A stretch of 64,000 nucleotides of DNA, from positions 1,494,146-1,558,145 of the forward strand of contig OU744447.1 of assembly GCA_916610825.1 (NCBI GenBank), written 5' to 3'. Of this stretch, positions 1-13,082 are shown one piece after another. Numbering within the stretch: position 1 is the stretch's first letter; each line of letters opens with the position of its first letter. The translations under genes were made by a program, and so were the position numbers. Under the pieces are notes generated by a model, which searched no databases, was not told where the DNA came from, and saw only the letters and a program-made list of their open reading frames with translations. The DNA is from Haliclystus octoradiatus (taxonomy: Eukaryota > Cnidaria > Staurozoa > Stauromedusae > Haliclystidae).

Positions 1-286
1 ATTTGAAGTCTGAAATTGAAAAACAAAGGTATAAAATGGTTATTTACAGACAAGAGGAAACCAGATATATGGTGTATAAGCATCTGATTTGTTTCAGGCT
101 ATCAGCCAATTCATATAAAATGACTCAGAGTCAAAAATGAAACATTCTAGATTTCCGCAACTTCAAGTTTCACACCAGAAGGTGATCATCAGGCTATTTA
201 TTTCAACTATAAATGGTCTGATTAATTTCATTGAGCACTATACCAAGAACTGGTGTGGAACAATCCACCTATTCATATTATTATAT
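1..286. other. Unassigned AT-rich left edge
   Basis: No open frame or recognised repeat is seen. It lies directly left of the 3-kb tandem duplication. The join at about 287 is where similarity to the sequence after 3318 begins, so this segment is outside the repeated unit. Confidence 0.4.
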
Positions 287-3200
287 TACTAGCAATGAGT
301 GTAGTCCATAATGGACCTTCTATGATAAAACTTTCAGATCACTTATAATTAAACAATTGACTAAGCTGACTATCGCTGTATAATACGGAGTATGAACTCT
401 GGAGGAGAACATGAGACACAATATGCATTGAAACGATGTAGCATTAATCAATACATCTTAATCATTCCTTTAATAAAAATTTAATTTATTTCACATCAAT
501 TGAGTCGATTGAAATGTATAATTTAACGTAGCTTTGTCTACATAGAAAAACTTTATTTTATGTGTTGAAAGGAAGCCAGAACACAATTATTATAAATTAC
601 AAATACTCAGTCAAATTTCGAAATCTGAAACTATCCACAAAAAATAAGTTCAAATCCGATCCGATCCGAAGACCTAAAATATTAACCCGAATCTGACCCG
701 ATACGATCGGATCGCGTTCGGTTCGAATTCATAAATCTTTATTGCAATATATACAACACTAATGTGGTGTTCACAAAATAACGCCGTCAAAGTGTGGCCA
801 GTGAAACTCGTGGCATTGCATGCGATAGATTCAATATTAAATTAATTTAGCTTCAACAAGACACATGGTCCACTGATTTCTGTTATTAACATGATCAAAC
901 GATATCTTTTGTTAATTAAAAATGATTTACTGCTTCATATTAAAAAAAATCAGAAAAATCGTTGATAAAAATTGCAATATGGCGGATTTGAACTGACGAC
1001 CCTGATATTGAAATACCAGGGCATTAACCAATCGGCCACTACCTTACTTTTTGTTATCGGTGCTTTAACTGAAGTGGTCAACAAACCTACTGCTTCGACA
1101 ACGTATTATTGAACAAAGCCGACCCACGCGCGTGTATTGAAAATCAAATTATATATAATCTGAAAATATTATGATATGATAGTATATGAGCCTATATATT
1201 TTTGATCTTTGCAATCTCAGCAAGCAGGCCTGTGATTTTCATGGCAGTCTATCAAAATACTAAGAGTTCGTTGAAAATAAAATTTTAAAAGTAAACAAAA
1301 GATATGAAAAGTTGACCTCATAGTGCTTCTTGTTATCAAATTTTCCAGAATAATAGCATCAACATTCTTTTAAAATGAAATAAAATTCTATAATAAATCG
1401 CTATACTAATTCGATATTGATATTATGTTACATCTTGTTGTCAATATTTCTACGCGCTATTTATAATACATTACAGATGTCGAATGAAAGAAAAGATGAT
1501 TATGAATAAATTAATTATTTTGATAGAAAAACGAAAACAACTCATTTTGCCAGATTCGTGATATGCATTTATTCAGAATTTATTGAAACTGACGCGATGG
1601 TTTATAGAGTGGAAATGTTTAGTGCAGCTTCAAAGATATAAAATACCACAGCCGATGGTAATATTTAAATGCTCATGTTATGATGTCTGACGAAAAGGAT
1701 AATTTACTATGTAGAAAATGAATCTACTTTACCATGCATTTGATCACGATATGAAATGATCATTTTTGTCAGAATTATTTCGAATAAAAGACAATCTTTA
1801 TTTTATTCTTATCGGGCGTACATTCTCCTTCGATAAAATATGGTTGTTAACTTATTATTGATTGGTGTATTAACTCAGAGAACCCGCTATTATGTATTTA
1901 AATGTTGTTCGGAGATTATGCCGCTCGTATAGTTTTTATTTGGATCTCATTTGGAAAATGGTAAGTTGTATTTTAATAAATATTGTTTGCTATGATCGAT
2001 TATTTCATGCAACCTTTTCGCTTTTTATTTTTGTAACACAAGGTTTGTTACACTCATCCAAACTGTATTAACTATTTAAAAATGTTTTTAAATTATGTTT
2101 TTGTGCTTTTAAATTCAAAGCAAAATTTTTGAACGCTGAAAATATTATAATTATTATTATTTATCACAAATCATACGCTCAATTCAATTTAACTTTGTTG
2201 AATTTGATATACCTGAAAAAATTAACTTTATTAAATGTTGATCAACGATAATAACAAGACATCGCTATTTTTATTCTCGAAACTGTAGTAACATACTGTG
2301 TGTTATTCGTATAGCAAGTCAACAAAATGAAATTTTAATTTTAATCGATGCCTATAATTCCTTCGTTAATTATTGAAGCAAAATCTGAAAATAAAAGCCT
2401 GCCTGCTCATAACCAAATGATTCATATTTTTATATTCACTAATAAATTATAGAAATACTTTTGTGCAATGCCTTGATTAGTTCTAAACTCTATAATTTTA
2501 TACTGTAGACAGATAATCTATTCGAACTTTGAATATTTTTCGAATTGATCGAACGCCAACGTCATTTTGAAAATTCTTGAAAGTTAATTTGTTTTTATGC
2601 CCCGCGATAGATTATTCATTTCAAAACAGATTGTTTGCTCAGTGTTCTCACAAATTATATATCAAAATAGCCTTTTTAAAAGTGAAATGTTTTGTATCTC
2701 GATTTTGTGAAAAGTAATGAACGGCATTTTGTTTCATTTATAAATTAAAGACCTAAAGTCTCTTTAATTTTCATAGCGTTTGTGCAGCGCTATATGTATT
2801 GCTGATATCAACACTACATGAAATAAGTCTACGTTTCTTTGATTTCAAAACATATTTTGTTTGGCCTATTTATACTGGTAATTCAATGTAATTCAGTATT
2901 TCGTATTGTTTTAATTATCATAAAACTGATTCATTTTCAAGTTTCACTTGCTCAAACAATTTACACGCAGCTTTTAAATTCAAAGCAAAATATTTTTGTT
3001 CTGGGGATTTCAATTTGAATTCGATTTGGCTGCCCGCTAGATTATCGACCTATGAAATTTTTCAAAATCTCTGAATTTTTTAATGCAAGGATATCAAATA
3101 AATTATCAGATGAAGTATATTATTTTAAAACAACGTCATAGACCCATACTTTTCATACAACAAATTTGTTACTGTACACGGTTATCTCGACACAAATGTT

Positions 3201-3317
3201 TGCATAATTTCCCGACAACGGATTATCCGTATTATATCGCCAGTAAGACGTACATAAGTCGCGGACAGACACAGAAATATCGAAATATCGAAATATCGAA
3301 ATATAGAAATATAGAAA
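287..3317. repeat. 3.03-kb tandem unit, copy 1
   Basis: This unit is repeated immediately downstream at 3318-6358, offset about 3031-3039 bases, with few differences over most of its length. It begins at a block containing gagtgtagtccataatgg and ends in a short run of gaaatatcgaaatatc repeats. It contains a GATC-rich patch (about 655-735), a tRNA-like block on the minus strand (about 978-1050) and otherwise AT-rich sequence. Short frames such as 3083-3379 recur in copy 2 because the DNA is duplicated, not because a protein is conserved. The nature of the unit is unknown; it could be a segmental duplication or part of a larger satellite array. No terminal repeats or transposase were seen. Confidence 0.85.
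978..1050 (-). repeat. tRNA-like (box A/box B) block in tandem copy 1, possible SINE head
   Basis: On the minus strand the block reads TGGCCGATTGG, near the pol III box A consensus, and about 40 bases later AGTTCAAATCC, near box B. A CCTGG/TCAGG pairing lies between them. The T-stem and acceptor stem do not pair properly, so it is not a convincing tRNA gene. A tRNA-derived SINE head or a tRNA pseudogene fits better. No A-rich or simple-repeat tail was identified. Confidence 0.35.
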
Positions 3318-6300
3318 TACTAGCTATGAGTGTAGTCCATAATGGACCTTCTATGATAAAACTTTCAGATCACTTATAATTAAACAATTGACTAAGCTTT
3401 CTATCGCTGTATAATACGGAGTATGAACTCTGGAGGAGAACATGAGAGACAATATGCATTGAAACGATGTAGCATTAATCAATACATCTTAATCATTCCT
3501 TTAATAAAAGTTTAATTTATTTCACATCAATTGAGTCGATTGAAATGTATAATTTAACGTAGCTATATCTACATAGAAAAACAATATTTTATGTGCTGAA
3601 AGGAGGCCAGAACACATTAATTATTATAAATTACAAATACTCAGTCAAATTTCGAAATCTGAAACTATCCATAAAAAATCACTACAAATCCGATCCGATC
3701 CGAAGATCTAAAATATTAACCCGAATCTGACCCGATACGATCGGATCGCGTTCGGTTCGGATTCATAAATCTTTATTGCAATATATACAACACTAATGTG
3801 GTGTTCACAAAATAACGCCGCCGTCAAAGTGTGGCCAGTGAAACTCGTGGCATTGCATGCGATAGATTCAATATTAAATTAATTTAGCTTAAACAAGACA
3901 CATGGTCCACTGATTTCTGTTATTAACATGATCAAACGATATCTTTTGTTAATTAAAAATGATTTACTGCTTCATATTAAAAAAAAAGAAAAATCGTTGA
4001 TAAAAGGTTTCCGAACGGCGGATTTGAACTGACGACCCTGAAATTATTATACCAGAGCACTAACCAATTAGCCACTGCGTTACTTACTGACATAAGCGCT
4101 TTGACTGACCTTATCAACAAACCTACTGCTTCGACAACGTATTATTGAACAAGGCCGACCCACGCGCGTGTATTGAATTTCAAATTATATATATAATCTG
4201 AAAATATTATGATATGATACTATATGAGCCTATATTTTTGATCTTTGCAATCTCAGCAAGTATGCCTGTGATTTTCATGGCAGTCTATCAAAATACTAAG
4301 AGTTCGTTGAAAATAAAATTTTATAAGTAAAAAAAAGATCTGAAAAATTGGTCTGATAGGGGTTCTTGTTATCAAATTTTCCAGAATAATAGCATCAACA
4401 TTCTTTTAAAAGGAAATAAAATTCTATAATAAATCGCTATACTAATTCGATATTGATATTATGTTACATCTTGTCGTCAATATTTCTACGCGCTATTTAT
4501 AACATTACAGATGTCGAATGAAAGGAAAGATGATTATGAATAAATTAATTATTTTGATAGGAAAACGAAAACAACTCATTTTGCCAGATTCGTGATATGC
4601 ATATTTATTCAGAATTTATTGAAACGTACGCGATGGTTTATAGAGTTGAAATGTTTAGTGCAGCTTCAAAGATATATAATACCACAGCCGATGGTAATAT
4701 TTAAATGCTCATGTTATGATGTCTGACGAAAAGGATAATTTACTATGTAGAAAATGAATCTACTTTACCATGCATTTGATCACGATATGAAATGATCATT
4801 TTTGTCAGAATTATTTCGAATAAAAGACAATCTTTATTTTATTCTTATCGGGCGTACATTCTCCTTCGATAAAATATGGTTGTTAACTTATTATTGATTG
4901 GTGCGATTAACTCAGAGAACCCGCTATTATGTATTTAAATGTTGTTCGGAGATTATGCCGCTCGTATAGTTTTTATTTGGATCTCATTTGGAAAATGGTA
5001 AGTTGTATTTTAATAAATATTGTTTGCTATGATCGATTATTTCATGCAACCTTTTCGCTTTTTATTTTTGTAACACAAGGTTTGTTACACTCATCCAAAC
5101 TGTATTAACTATTTAAAAGTGTTTTTAAATTATGTTTTTGTGCTTTTAAATTCAAAGCAAAATTTTTGAACGCTGAAAATATTATAATTATTATTGTTTA
5201 TCACAAATCATACGCTCAATTCAATTTAACTTTGTTAAATTTGATATACCTGAAATTAACTTTATTAAATGTTGATCAACGATAATAACAAGACACCGCT
5301 ATTTTTATTCTCAAAACTGTAGTAACATACTGTGTCTTATTCGTATAGCAAGTCAACAAAATGAAATTTTAATTTTAATCGATGCCTATAATTCCTTCGT
5401 TAATTATGGAAGCAAAATCTGAAAATAAAAGCCTGCCTGCTCAAAACCAAATGATTCATGTTTTTATATTAAATAATAAATTATAGAAATACTTTTGTGC
5501 AATGCCTTGATTGATTCTAAACTCTGTAATTTTAGACTGTAGACAGATAATCTATTCGAACTTTGAATATTTTTCGAATTAGTCGAACGCCAACGTCATT
5601 TTGAAAATTCTTGCAAGTTAATTTGTTTTTATGCCCCGCGATAGATTGTTCATTTCAAAACAGATTGTTTGCTCAGTGTTCTCACAAATTATATATCAAA
5701 ATAGCCTTTTTAAAAGTGAAATGTTTTATATCTCGATTTTGATAAAAGTAATGAACGGCATTTTGTTTCATTAATAAATTAAATTAAGACCTAAAGTCTC
5801 TTTAATTTTCATAGCGTTTGTGCCGCGCTATATGTATTGATGATATCAACACTACATGAAATAGGTCTACGTTTCTTTGATTTCAAAAAAATATTTTGTT
5901 TGACCTAGTTATACTGGTAATTCAATGTAATTCAGTATTTCGTATTGTTTTAATTATCATAAAACTGATTCATTTTCAAGTTTCACTTGCTCAAACAATT
6001 TACACGCAGCTTTTAAATTCAAAGCAAAATATTTTTGTTCTGGGGATTTCAATTTGAATTCGATTTGGCTGCCCGCTAGATTATCGACCTATGAAATTTT
6101 TCAAAATCTCTGAATTTTTTAATGCAAGGATATCAAATAAATTATCAGATGAAGTATATTATTTTAAAACAACGTCATAGACCCATACTTTTCATACAAC
6201 AAATTTGTTACTGTACACGGTTATCTCGACACAAATGTTTGCATAATTTCCCGACAACGGATTATCCGTATTATATCGCCAGTAAGACGTACATAAGTCG

Positions 6301-6358
6301 CGGACAGACACAGAAATATCGAAATATCGAAATATAGAAATATAGAAATATAGAAATA
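3318..6358. repeat. 3.03-kb tandem unit, copy 2
   Basis: Direct second copy of 287-3317 in the same orientation, differing by scattered substitutions and small indels. It ends in the same gaaatat-type simple repeat. The main local divergence from copy 1 is at about 4000-4090, around the tRNA-like block, where the flanks and central part differ far more than the surrounding sequence. No coding capacity is evident. Confidence 0.85.
4014..4085 (-). repeat. tRNA-like block in tandem copy 2
   Basis: Minus-strand counterpart of 978-1050. It carries TGGCTAATTGG (box A-like) and AGTTCAAATCC (box B-like), but the middle and 5' side differ clearly from copy 1. The box B side is identical between copies. 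As in copy 1, stem pairing is too poor to call a functional tRNA. Confidence 0.35.
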
Positions 6359-6447
6359 TTGTGATATATAAACAGACAGTATTATTAATATAAGTAGATA
6401 GAAATATTGTGATATATAAACAGACAGTATTATTAATATAAGTAGAT
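6353..6447. repeat. 48-bp tandem repeat, two copies
   Basis: Two near-identical 48-bp units starting gaaatattgtgatatata, at 6353-6400 and 6401-6447, lie at the right end of the 3-kb duplication and continue its simple-repeat tail. Confidence 0.8.
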
Positions 6448-8828
6448 TATTATTATCAGCCAATTTATCAGTACTGCTCAGTGAACAAGGGACTGACTTG
6501 ACAAAATAGCTAGGTCAAGATAAGCTATAGTCAACATGTGGTGTAAAAATTCATCACATGAAAAACAACATTTTTATTCAGATTGTTCAAATTACCGAAG
6601 TAGTGAGCAGCTATATGCATATAAGATAGAAATTATAACTGAATAGATAAATAATAATCAATAATAATCAATTACATTTTTATAAATACAATCTATTTTT
6701 ATAGTTTTTTTTTTAGATAAGTTTACTGCAAATAAGGTTATTAGTTATATTTTCAAAGAAAACTTATTAAGAACATTTTAAGCACAATTCATAAAGACAT
6801 TTTTACAAAGTTAAGAGTATTTGAGAATCAACTCAATTTTATATGCTCTTACAGTTCTCATAACAAAGACAGTAATGGTTCTCGATGCGGTTTGTATCGT
6901 TTTTTTCAATCATATTTACGATTACGAATATTATTAACAAAATAATTTCTTTATTTTAATAAATAACTCGACGTGCATTTCATAAAAACAGCCTATATAC
7001 AGCTATTCTATACAATAGAAGCAATTCTATGTATGACATATACTACAGGTATATACACTTTAAAAGTATTAGTTTGACTCCGAAAAAGTCCTCAAAAAGG
7101 TAATAGCATTACTGGATTGCTATTGACAGTCTCTATCATAAAAAGTTCTAGATCGTTTCTAACCTGTGGCATTATAATAATCATCGGTGTTCCGACTTCG
7201 TAAACAAACAATCTTCTCTTATCCCAATAATTCCCTGTAGTTTAAGCTAAGCGACTATATTGGTTGAAGACCCATCTATAGCAAAAGTAGTTAATACATT
7301 TCCATATAATATGATAAAAAAATTACTCACGTAATTATATATACATCCTGCTTATATGATTATTCCTGATTCAAATCACGAATAAAATACACTATATTGC
7401 ATAATAAATTATTTTGAATTTTATAATCTATAATCATAAATATTTCAGTTCTCGATTGTATTTATTCAAAATTAATGTAAACGATTTCTTTATAGAATGA
7501 CTTTATTGCATAGATTTCAAACCGCTGTTATTAAATCATTCATAATTTATTTTCTCAATGAATTACCAATTGTATTCTGTATACAACATATACTTGATAA
7601 TGCAACCTTTTGCAACCTGTTACAATAGTTTTTATCTATATAACACCGTTGACACGACATGTTATTCATTTACTTGACAAAATATTATACATTGAGTAAA
7701 AAAAGTTTGTAAATTTACTTCATCACATCAAAGACGGAAACTTTAAATGATTTTGAATAATGTATCTAAGATATGATCATCTAGATTTCGTAATAAACTT
7801 ACGTCAATTAATATAGAAATAATTTTATAAATATAAATAAATTTGATTACAAATTAGAATATGGATTAATACAAGACAATATAAATTTGAAAATTTTAAA
7901 CAGAAATTACTAACTTACATATATTTTTATAATCTATAAGCAATTCGATTTAACGTATCCTCTATTCGAATAATGATATTAAGCAGTTAATATTATTGCT
8001 GACCATATTTTCATCTAGTTTTTAATGTGAGTTACTAACAATGAAATCATGTCAACACGGTCTAAAAAAACGCTTGCTTGTAAAAGCTTTTCTTAATCTG
8101 CTCTGATTAACGAAAAATTTGCACGAAGGTTTAGAAATCAACTTCAAAATGGGGAAATTTCGATTTCATAATTATCAAAAATAAGTTTTTGAAAAAAATA
8201 TAGAAGTTTGAAATAGAAAAATTAAATCCAATTCCAATCTCTAGGCAAAATGAAAATGAAAAAAAAACGGCACTATTAACTCAAAATAAAATAGAGTAAA
8301 TGAGCGAAATGTGAAAATTTTAATAAAGTAAACTATTTTGTTGACATTCAAATACTCACCTAGAGAAATGTTTATCCCCTCTCATCTTGTCTGCTAGCAA
8401 ATAATATTCTCTCACAAAATTTCTAAATTATGAATGCATCTACAATGATTTAAATCTACTTAGCAATTATAGTCTTATCGTAATATAAAATTAAACTCTG
8501 CATTCGCACACAATCCATCGCTAAAGCGGCGAGACATTGTCTTTGAAACCAGATGCTAATATATTATGATCAATTTAGTTGATAACATTTTTTAGTAAAG
8601 GCATATGTACTAGTCTAGACAATTACAACCAGTACAAAGCAATAGGGAGCCAATTTATTATGAATAAAAAACAAGAAAATCTTTCATAAATGCCCCAAAA
8701 AGCTAGTTGATTTTCACATGACTTGTAAATCTGAACTTGAGGCATGTTTTAGCATGTAGTACAATAACCAACTGTGAAGTTATTTTATTAGTTCATAAGT
8801 CTGTTATATATTTTTACAGGTGCTAACA
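6448..8828. other. AT-rich stretch without recognised genes
   Basis: All frames are closed by dense stops and no internal repeat was recognised. If the possible minus-strand exon at 8829-9022 is real, its downstream exons would fall here, but I could not find a convincing one. Confidence 0.4.
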
Positions 8829-9022
8829 GACCTGCATGTATGGATAATGTCAGCTAGAGTTTTAGAATTCAAATCGCCATATAGAACATCTATTTCATCC
8901 TCCAAGATAATCGTTAACTTTACCCTATAGCTATATCGAGCTACAACACGTTCATGAATAGAAGGTCTGTGATTCACGGGAACGCCTTGTTTCCATTTAA
9001 AATCGAAACGTGCAAGCCGCAT
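8829..9022 (-). CDS. Possible first coding exon of an unknown gene
   Basis: A minus-strand frame starts with ATG at 9022, two codons after an in-frame TGA, and runs through mixed, protein-like sequence (MRLARFDFKWKQ near the start, ILEDEIDVLYGDLN in the middle). It reaches a possible splice donor, CAG|gtctgt, near 8828; without splicing it ends at a stop at 8804. Residue use is unlike the I/K/N/Y-rich random frames around it. I do not recognise the protein and found no partner exons, so it could be a decayed exon or chance. Confidence 0.25.
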
Positions 9023-9340
9023 TCCTTGTCAACGTTCGATTGAGAATATAGTAAGTCTTTTTATCGCATACGTACGTACCAACGCGCAAATAGTTTAGCG
9101 CACAAATGTTTACGAACACGAATTGTATACGTCATAATGTGATTTATTTGTAAATATATCAGTTTGCCTACCCATTTTAACTTTGAAAGTTTCAATACTG
9201 TATTTCTACGTGCGGAATAATCTCCTTATACTGGATACGATATGCTGAAAACGAGGCTTTATATTAATAAGATTCTTGTTCTGAATTAAACCATTAAGAG
9301 TTCACTAGTAAGGCTGGGAATGTACACATAATTTAATTAA

Positions 9341-9640
9341 TCTTGTTGTTGTTGTTGTTTATTTGTCAAAATACTGACTGGAGTATATAGGAAAGTAAAA
9401 CTTCCACTTACATATATCCTTTCAATACATAAAGAAAGCATAAAATTAAAATGTGTTATTGTGTTAACTAGTAGTTCATATAGATTGTTAATTAACTTTG
9501 CATAAGGCATTTAGATCAACAGTGTTCAATTTTGATTTGAAGGAAATTAATGTTTTTGGAGGTTACTACCCTCTCTGGTAAACTGTTCCACTATGGAATT
9601 ACTCGATTGATAAATTGGTATTTGCTGATATTTAGCCTAT
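9341..9640 (-). mobile_element. 3' fragment of a non-LTR retrotransposon with (CAA)n tail
   Basis: On the minus strand about 9516-9640 encodes a LINE reverse-transcriptase C-terminus: WNSLPERVV followed by about 17 residues and a TGA at 9516. An earlier in-frame TAG precedes the W. After about 150 bases of 3' UTR it ends in a short (CAA)n run, read as (TTG)n at 9341-9360. The same WN(S/D)LP signature and simple-repeat tail occur at 23355-23480 and 55950-56165, supporting a 5'-truncated CR1/Jockey-like element. Confidence 0.6.
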
Positions 9641-12629
9641 CAGATACATGTTTGTCAATTGTAACTTTAAGGAGGAGTTACCCCGCATCGAATATTTAGT
9701 TTTATTCTTCTCAATCATTTTGCTTTGCCAGTGTATACGATCTCTGCATAGAACGCGTAGATCATGATTAAGTTTTTGTTGTTGACGTCAAATCCCATAA
9801 GGGTACGTGGGGGTGGGGGATATGGTCTATGAACATTTTTGATGCATGGAATGCTGCAGAGGGATCTGCATTGTGAGTGGCTGCGGTACATCGTTGAACT
9901 TTGACAATCGAGGCCTATGATCTGCTATGGAATCTGTTGGAAGCGATCTGCAAAATTGCGGCTGAGATCAACGAGGAGAATTTAACATCATTGCTCTCAA
10001 CGATAAGAGCAACTTTTCTAGAAATAGAGGATTGGTATAGGTGCCTTCGGTAGGGCGACACCGTCTACATTACTTTTTTACGTACGAATTCGTAATTCAA
10101 TTAAACGCAACGTAAGTGTGCCGAGACGTACACGAAACAGTCGCGATTCGAATGCTTCCCACCCACCCTCTCCATTTTTGTCCTTGTTGATTATACTTTA
10201 GGAGAGTTAATAGGTATTTAGTCTTATATAGGATAGGCTTTATTCAACACTATAGTGACCGCTATTAGCTGGAATCATGTAGAGTCTATGTTTGAGTTAA
10301 TATTTCTTTGTAGAATGTAAAATGTCTAACCTTTATTTCAACAGGGTATTTGCGGCTGAGATTAACAAGGAGAATTTAAAATCATTGTTCTCAACGAAAA
10401 CAGCAACTAGAAACAGGGAAGTGGTACGACTCCCTTCTATAGTCCCATACTGTCTCAATTTATTTTTATTATTATTCATATAAGACATTGCCCTGATCCA
10501 ATCGATATCGCTTAAATTGGAGTGCTATATAGTTAAATCGCGTTGATCGGCTTAAATAGTTCAAAATATCTATGTTTCGATGCCTCCTGTCCCAAATTTC
10601 ATCTTATCCCTGACATCTTAATTAAAAACACTCAACAAAAACTTGTAGAACCTACCGTAGTCTGGTTGACAATAGGGACTCCTTCGAGATCACCTGGTGC
10701 CTCAAACCGATTCAATTTCTTATTTCATAACATGAAGGATTTACTGATTAATATTATAAAATATTCTGAACTATAACCACTATAATTTCCAATCTAGCCT
10801 TGATAATCAGGGCATTCATATTTCTCGCGAGATTCCACCTGAGCTCCAATTTGGTAGCTATTAACAAATGCATACAAACATTTATTGAAATTTAACGTCA
10901 TACAGAAAACATCATTTGGTCATAGATCTTACAGCCCGTCTATTATCAATTTTTATTTATCAAAATGTTAGCAAAAACTTCAATCAATCAAAGCGAATAA
11001 TTAGACTGCTTGTAATCAGTTTAGTAAAATGTTTTATAATTTTATTTGTCCTTCTATTCTGTTGAGTAGATAGTCACGTTTTCATAAGAAGTTCAATGCT
11101 TATAAGAATCATGAAATTAAAATCTTCACAATTAAGTGAAGTTGTGCTTTAGATAATAATAATCGAGCTTAACCTCATATAATGATAGATCAAAGTTTCC
11201 TGAAATATTTCGTTATTTTAGGCATACATTTTTCTTAAAAATTTAAATTCCGTTTTGAATTCTAAATTCATTGAAATTAATTTAATTCAAAGCAACTGAA
11301 TGTTTATGTTTACCGAGCGTCCAGCATTGGTCTTGATTCTTTTCCAACGGTCTCGACCGATGGCAATCAAATCACGATGGAAACTTTTACAATGAAATCC
11401 AGTAATAATTCAACTGTAAGGTGATTTGTCTTGCAAAAGTAATTCTTAAATTCAAGTTTAGCCATCCAATTCATCGCGACATTCATGGCAAGTTAAGCAT
11501 CAACAGGCAGTTTTTCGTCGGCCATTTTGGAAAAGTTTTGTTCAATGAAGGCCACAGTTTATCAAAGTGCAGTACTCCGATGACAAAATTATTTATTAAT
11601 ATCTTCCAATCGCAACTCATCTCTTGGATGCGGCAATTTTTTCAATTATCCAATGATTGCTAGTATACAGATAATCATACGTCTGGAGATACGTCAATTG
11701 TCCCGATCATCCAATGAAAATGGTACATCAGGTGAAGCCAACCAACCAATGTCCACAAACACATCGAAATACGTCTCTTTATAATTGATGGCACAGCAAT
11801 TGTTTGCTATCGCCAATCACAACATAGGAATTTTTCCTCGAGCGATCACAAATCTGCTCATTAGCCTTTATTAGGCGGTAGGAAGTCATTTGAACGTAGA
11901 AATGTGAAGCTTGAAATGTGAACGGAGAAACTTGTGGCTTCATTATGATGGCAAGTACTTCCAAACCAGCATCTGACGTACCCTGTATCCGCCCCTGGTA
12001 ATGGAGGGCCAAAAGGAAATCAATACATCAAATCAGAAGCCATTCATGGAGCTGGTCAAACGAAGCAAACCAGCTGAGCAAGGTGTACGACTAATAGCCT
12101 TGAATCCTGAAGAATTGAATGGTGACATCAAATAATATTTTTCCTGGAAATCAATCTTTCTTGATACCATAATGGCGGCAAAGTTGTCAGATCAGAGCCA
12201 TCTATTTACAAAGAATTGGGACGCTAATGCCGTTTTTGTTTCTTTGGCCTGGACCCGAGCACATTTTTAACAGTGCGCATGTGCAGGAGAAGGTTGCGTG
12301 TTTTTTCAGCCATTTTGGAACTGTGTGAATTGGTTTGTGATCGTTTATTACAAGAGTAATATAACCATTTAATAATTGTCTTTCTCCATATTTATTTGAT
12401 GGAATCTCAAAATTAGCATAAAAACTACTTCAATGTATACTATGTTATCGATCTCATCAACATGTTGCTCGCGAGTAAATACATATCAATTCTAATGGGA
12501 TTGCTACATGGAAAAAGAGATTTTTTAAATAATTTAATAGCCTATGTTTGTTTTCAATGATGAAAGTATTTTTCCGCGCGTTTCACTTGAAATGATTGAG
12601 AACCTGTTTCCGAAAGAACAAAGTCATGC
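9641..12629. other. Mixed repeat region without a gene
   Basis: A repeat block with gcggctgaga and gagaatttaa motifs occurs at about 9958-10060 and 10350-10435, and a diverged copy at about 52255-52345. The frames at 10543-10776 and 11421-11663 resemble no family I know. From about 11700 the sequence approaches the BEL/Pao remnant and may include its decayed gag or leader, which I could not confirm. Confidence 0.4.
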
Positions 12630-12689
12630 GGTTTTGCACCAAGATTAGGAGATAACTTTGACAACAAACATCTTAAAGGTATCCAGACA

Positions 12690-13082
12690 TTGTTAGACGT
12701 AGAATGTGGCTGTATTGATGTATTAATTGGTCAGGATGCTAATAATAGCTATATGAATCATTACCTGGCAAATCTTTGTGCTAACCAAAAATCTCCTCGT
12801 GCAGTCTGCTACTCATTGGGCTGGGCTGTCATCGGAGAAGTAGCAGTTGGCAAGCAAACAGAGAGAAAGAGTCTAAGTATTCACAGAATCAACGCAGTTG
12901 AGGTTTTAGAAAGCCACAGTAAAAATGATATGCGGAGAACGGTACTGTCCGACCAAGTAGGGGTTAAACAGACAAAACCATGTGCCTGTTCAGAAAAGCA
13001 ATTCAATGAAGCACGGTTCATCATCCATATTGAAGACAGCACAAGAATGGAAGATGGTCACGTTGTTGTGAATTTGCCTTGA
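12690..13082 (+). pseudogene. BEL/Pao protease-linker fragment
   Basis: An open stretch of 130 codons begins with the GxIDVLIGQD motif seen at the end of the BEL/Pao aspartic-protease domain, followed by SLGWAVIGEV, typical of the linker before the reverse transcriptase. It ends in a stop with further pol sequence downstream out of frame, so it is a broken piece of the element above. Confidence 0.7.

Noticed and set aside
978..1050. A functional tRNA gene on the minus strand
   Set aside because: Box A- and B-like motifs exist, but acceptor and T stems do not pair and the anticodon loop is oversized.
3083..3379. 98-codon frame, with a near-identical 71-codon frame at 6122-6337
   Set aside because: Their similarity comes from the 3-kb DNA duplication. 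The frame runs into simple repeats and looks like random AT-rich translation.
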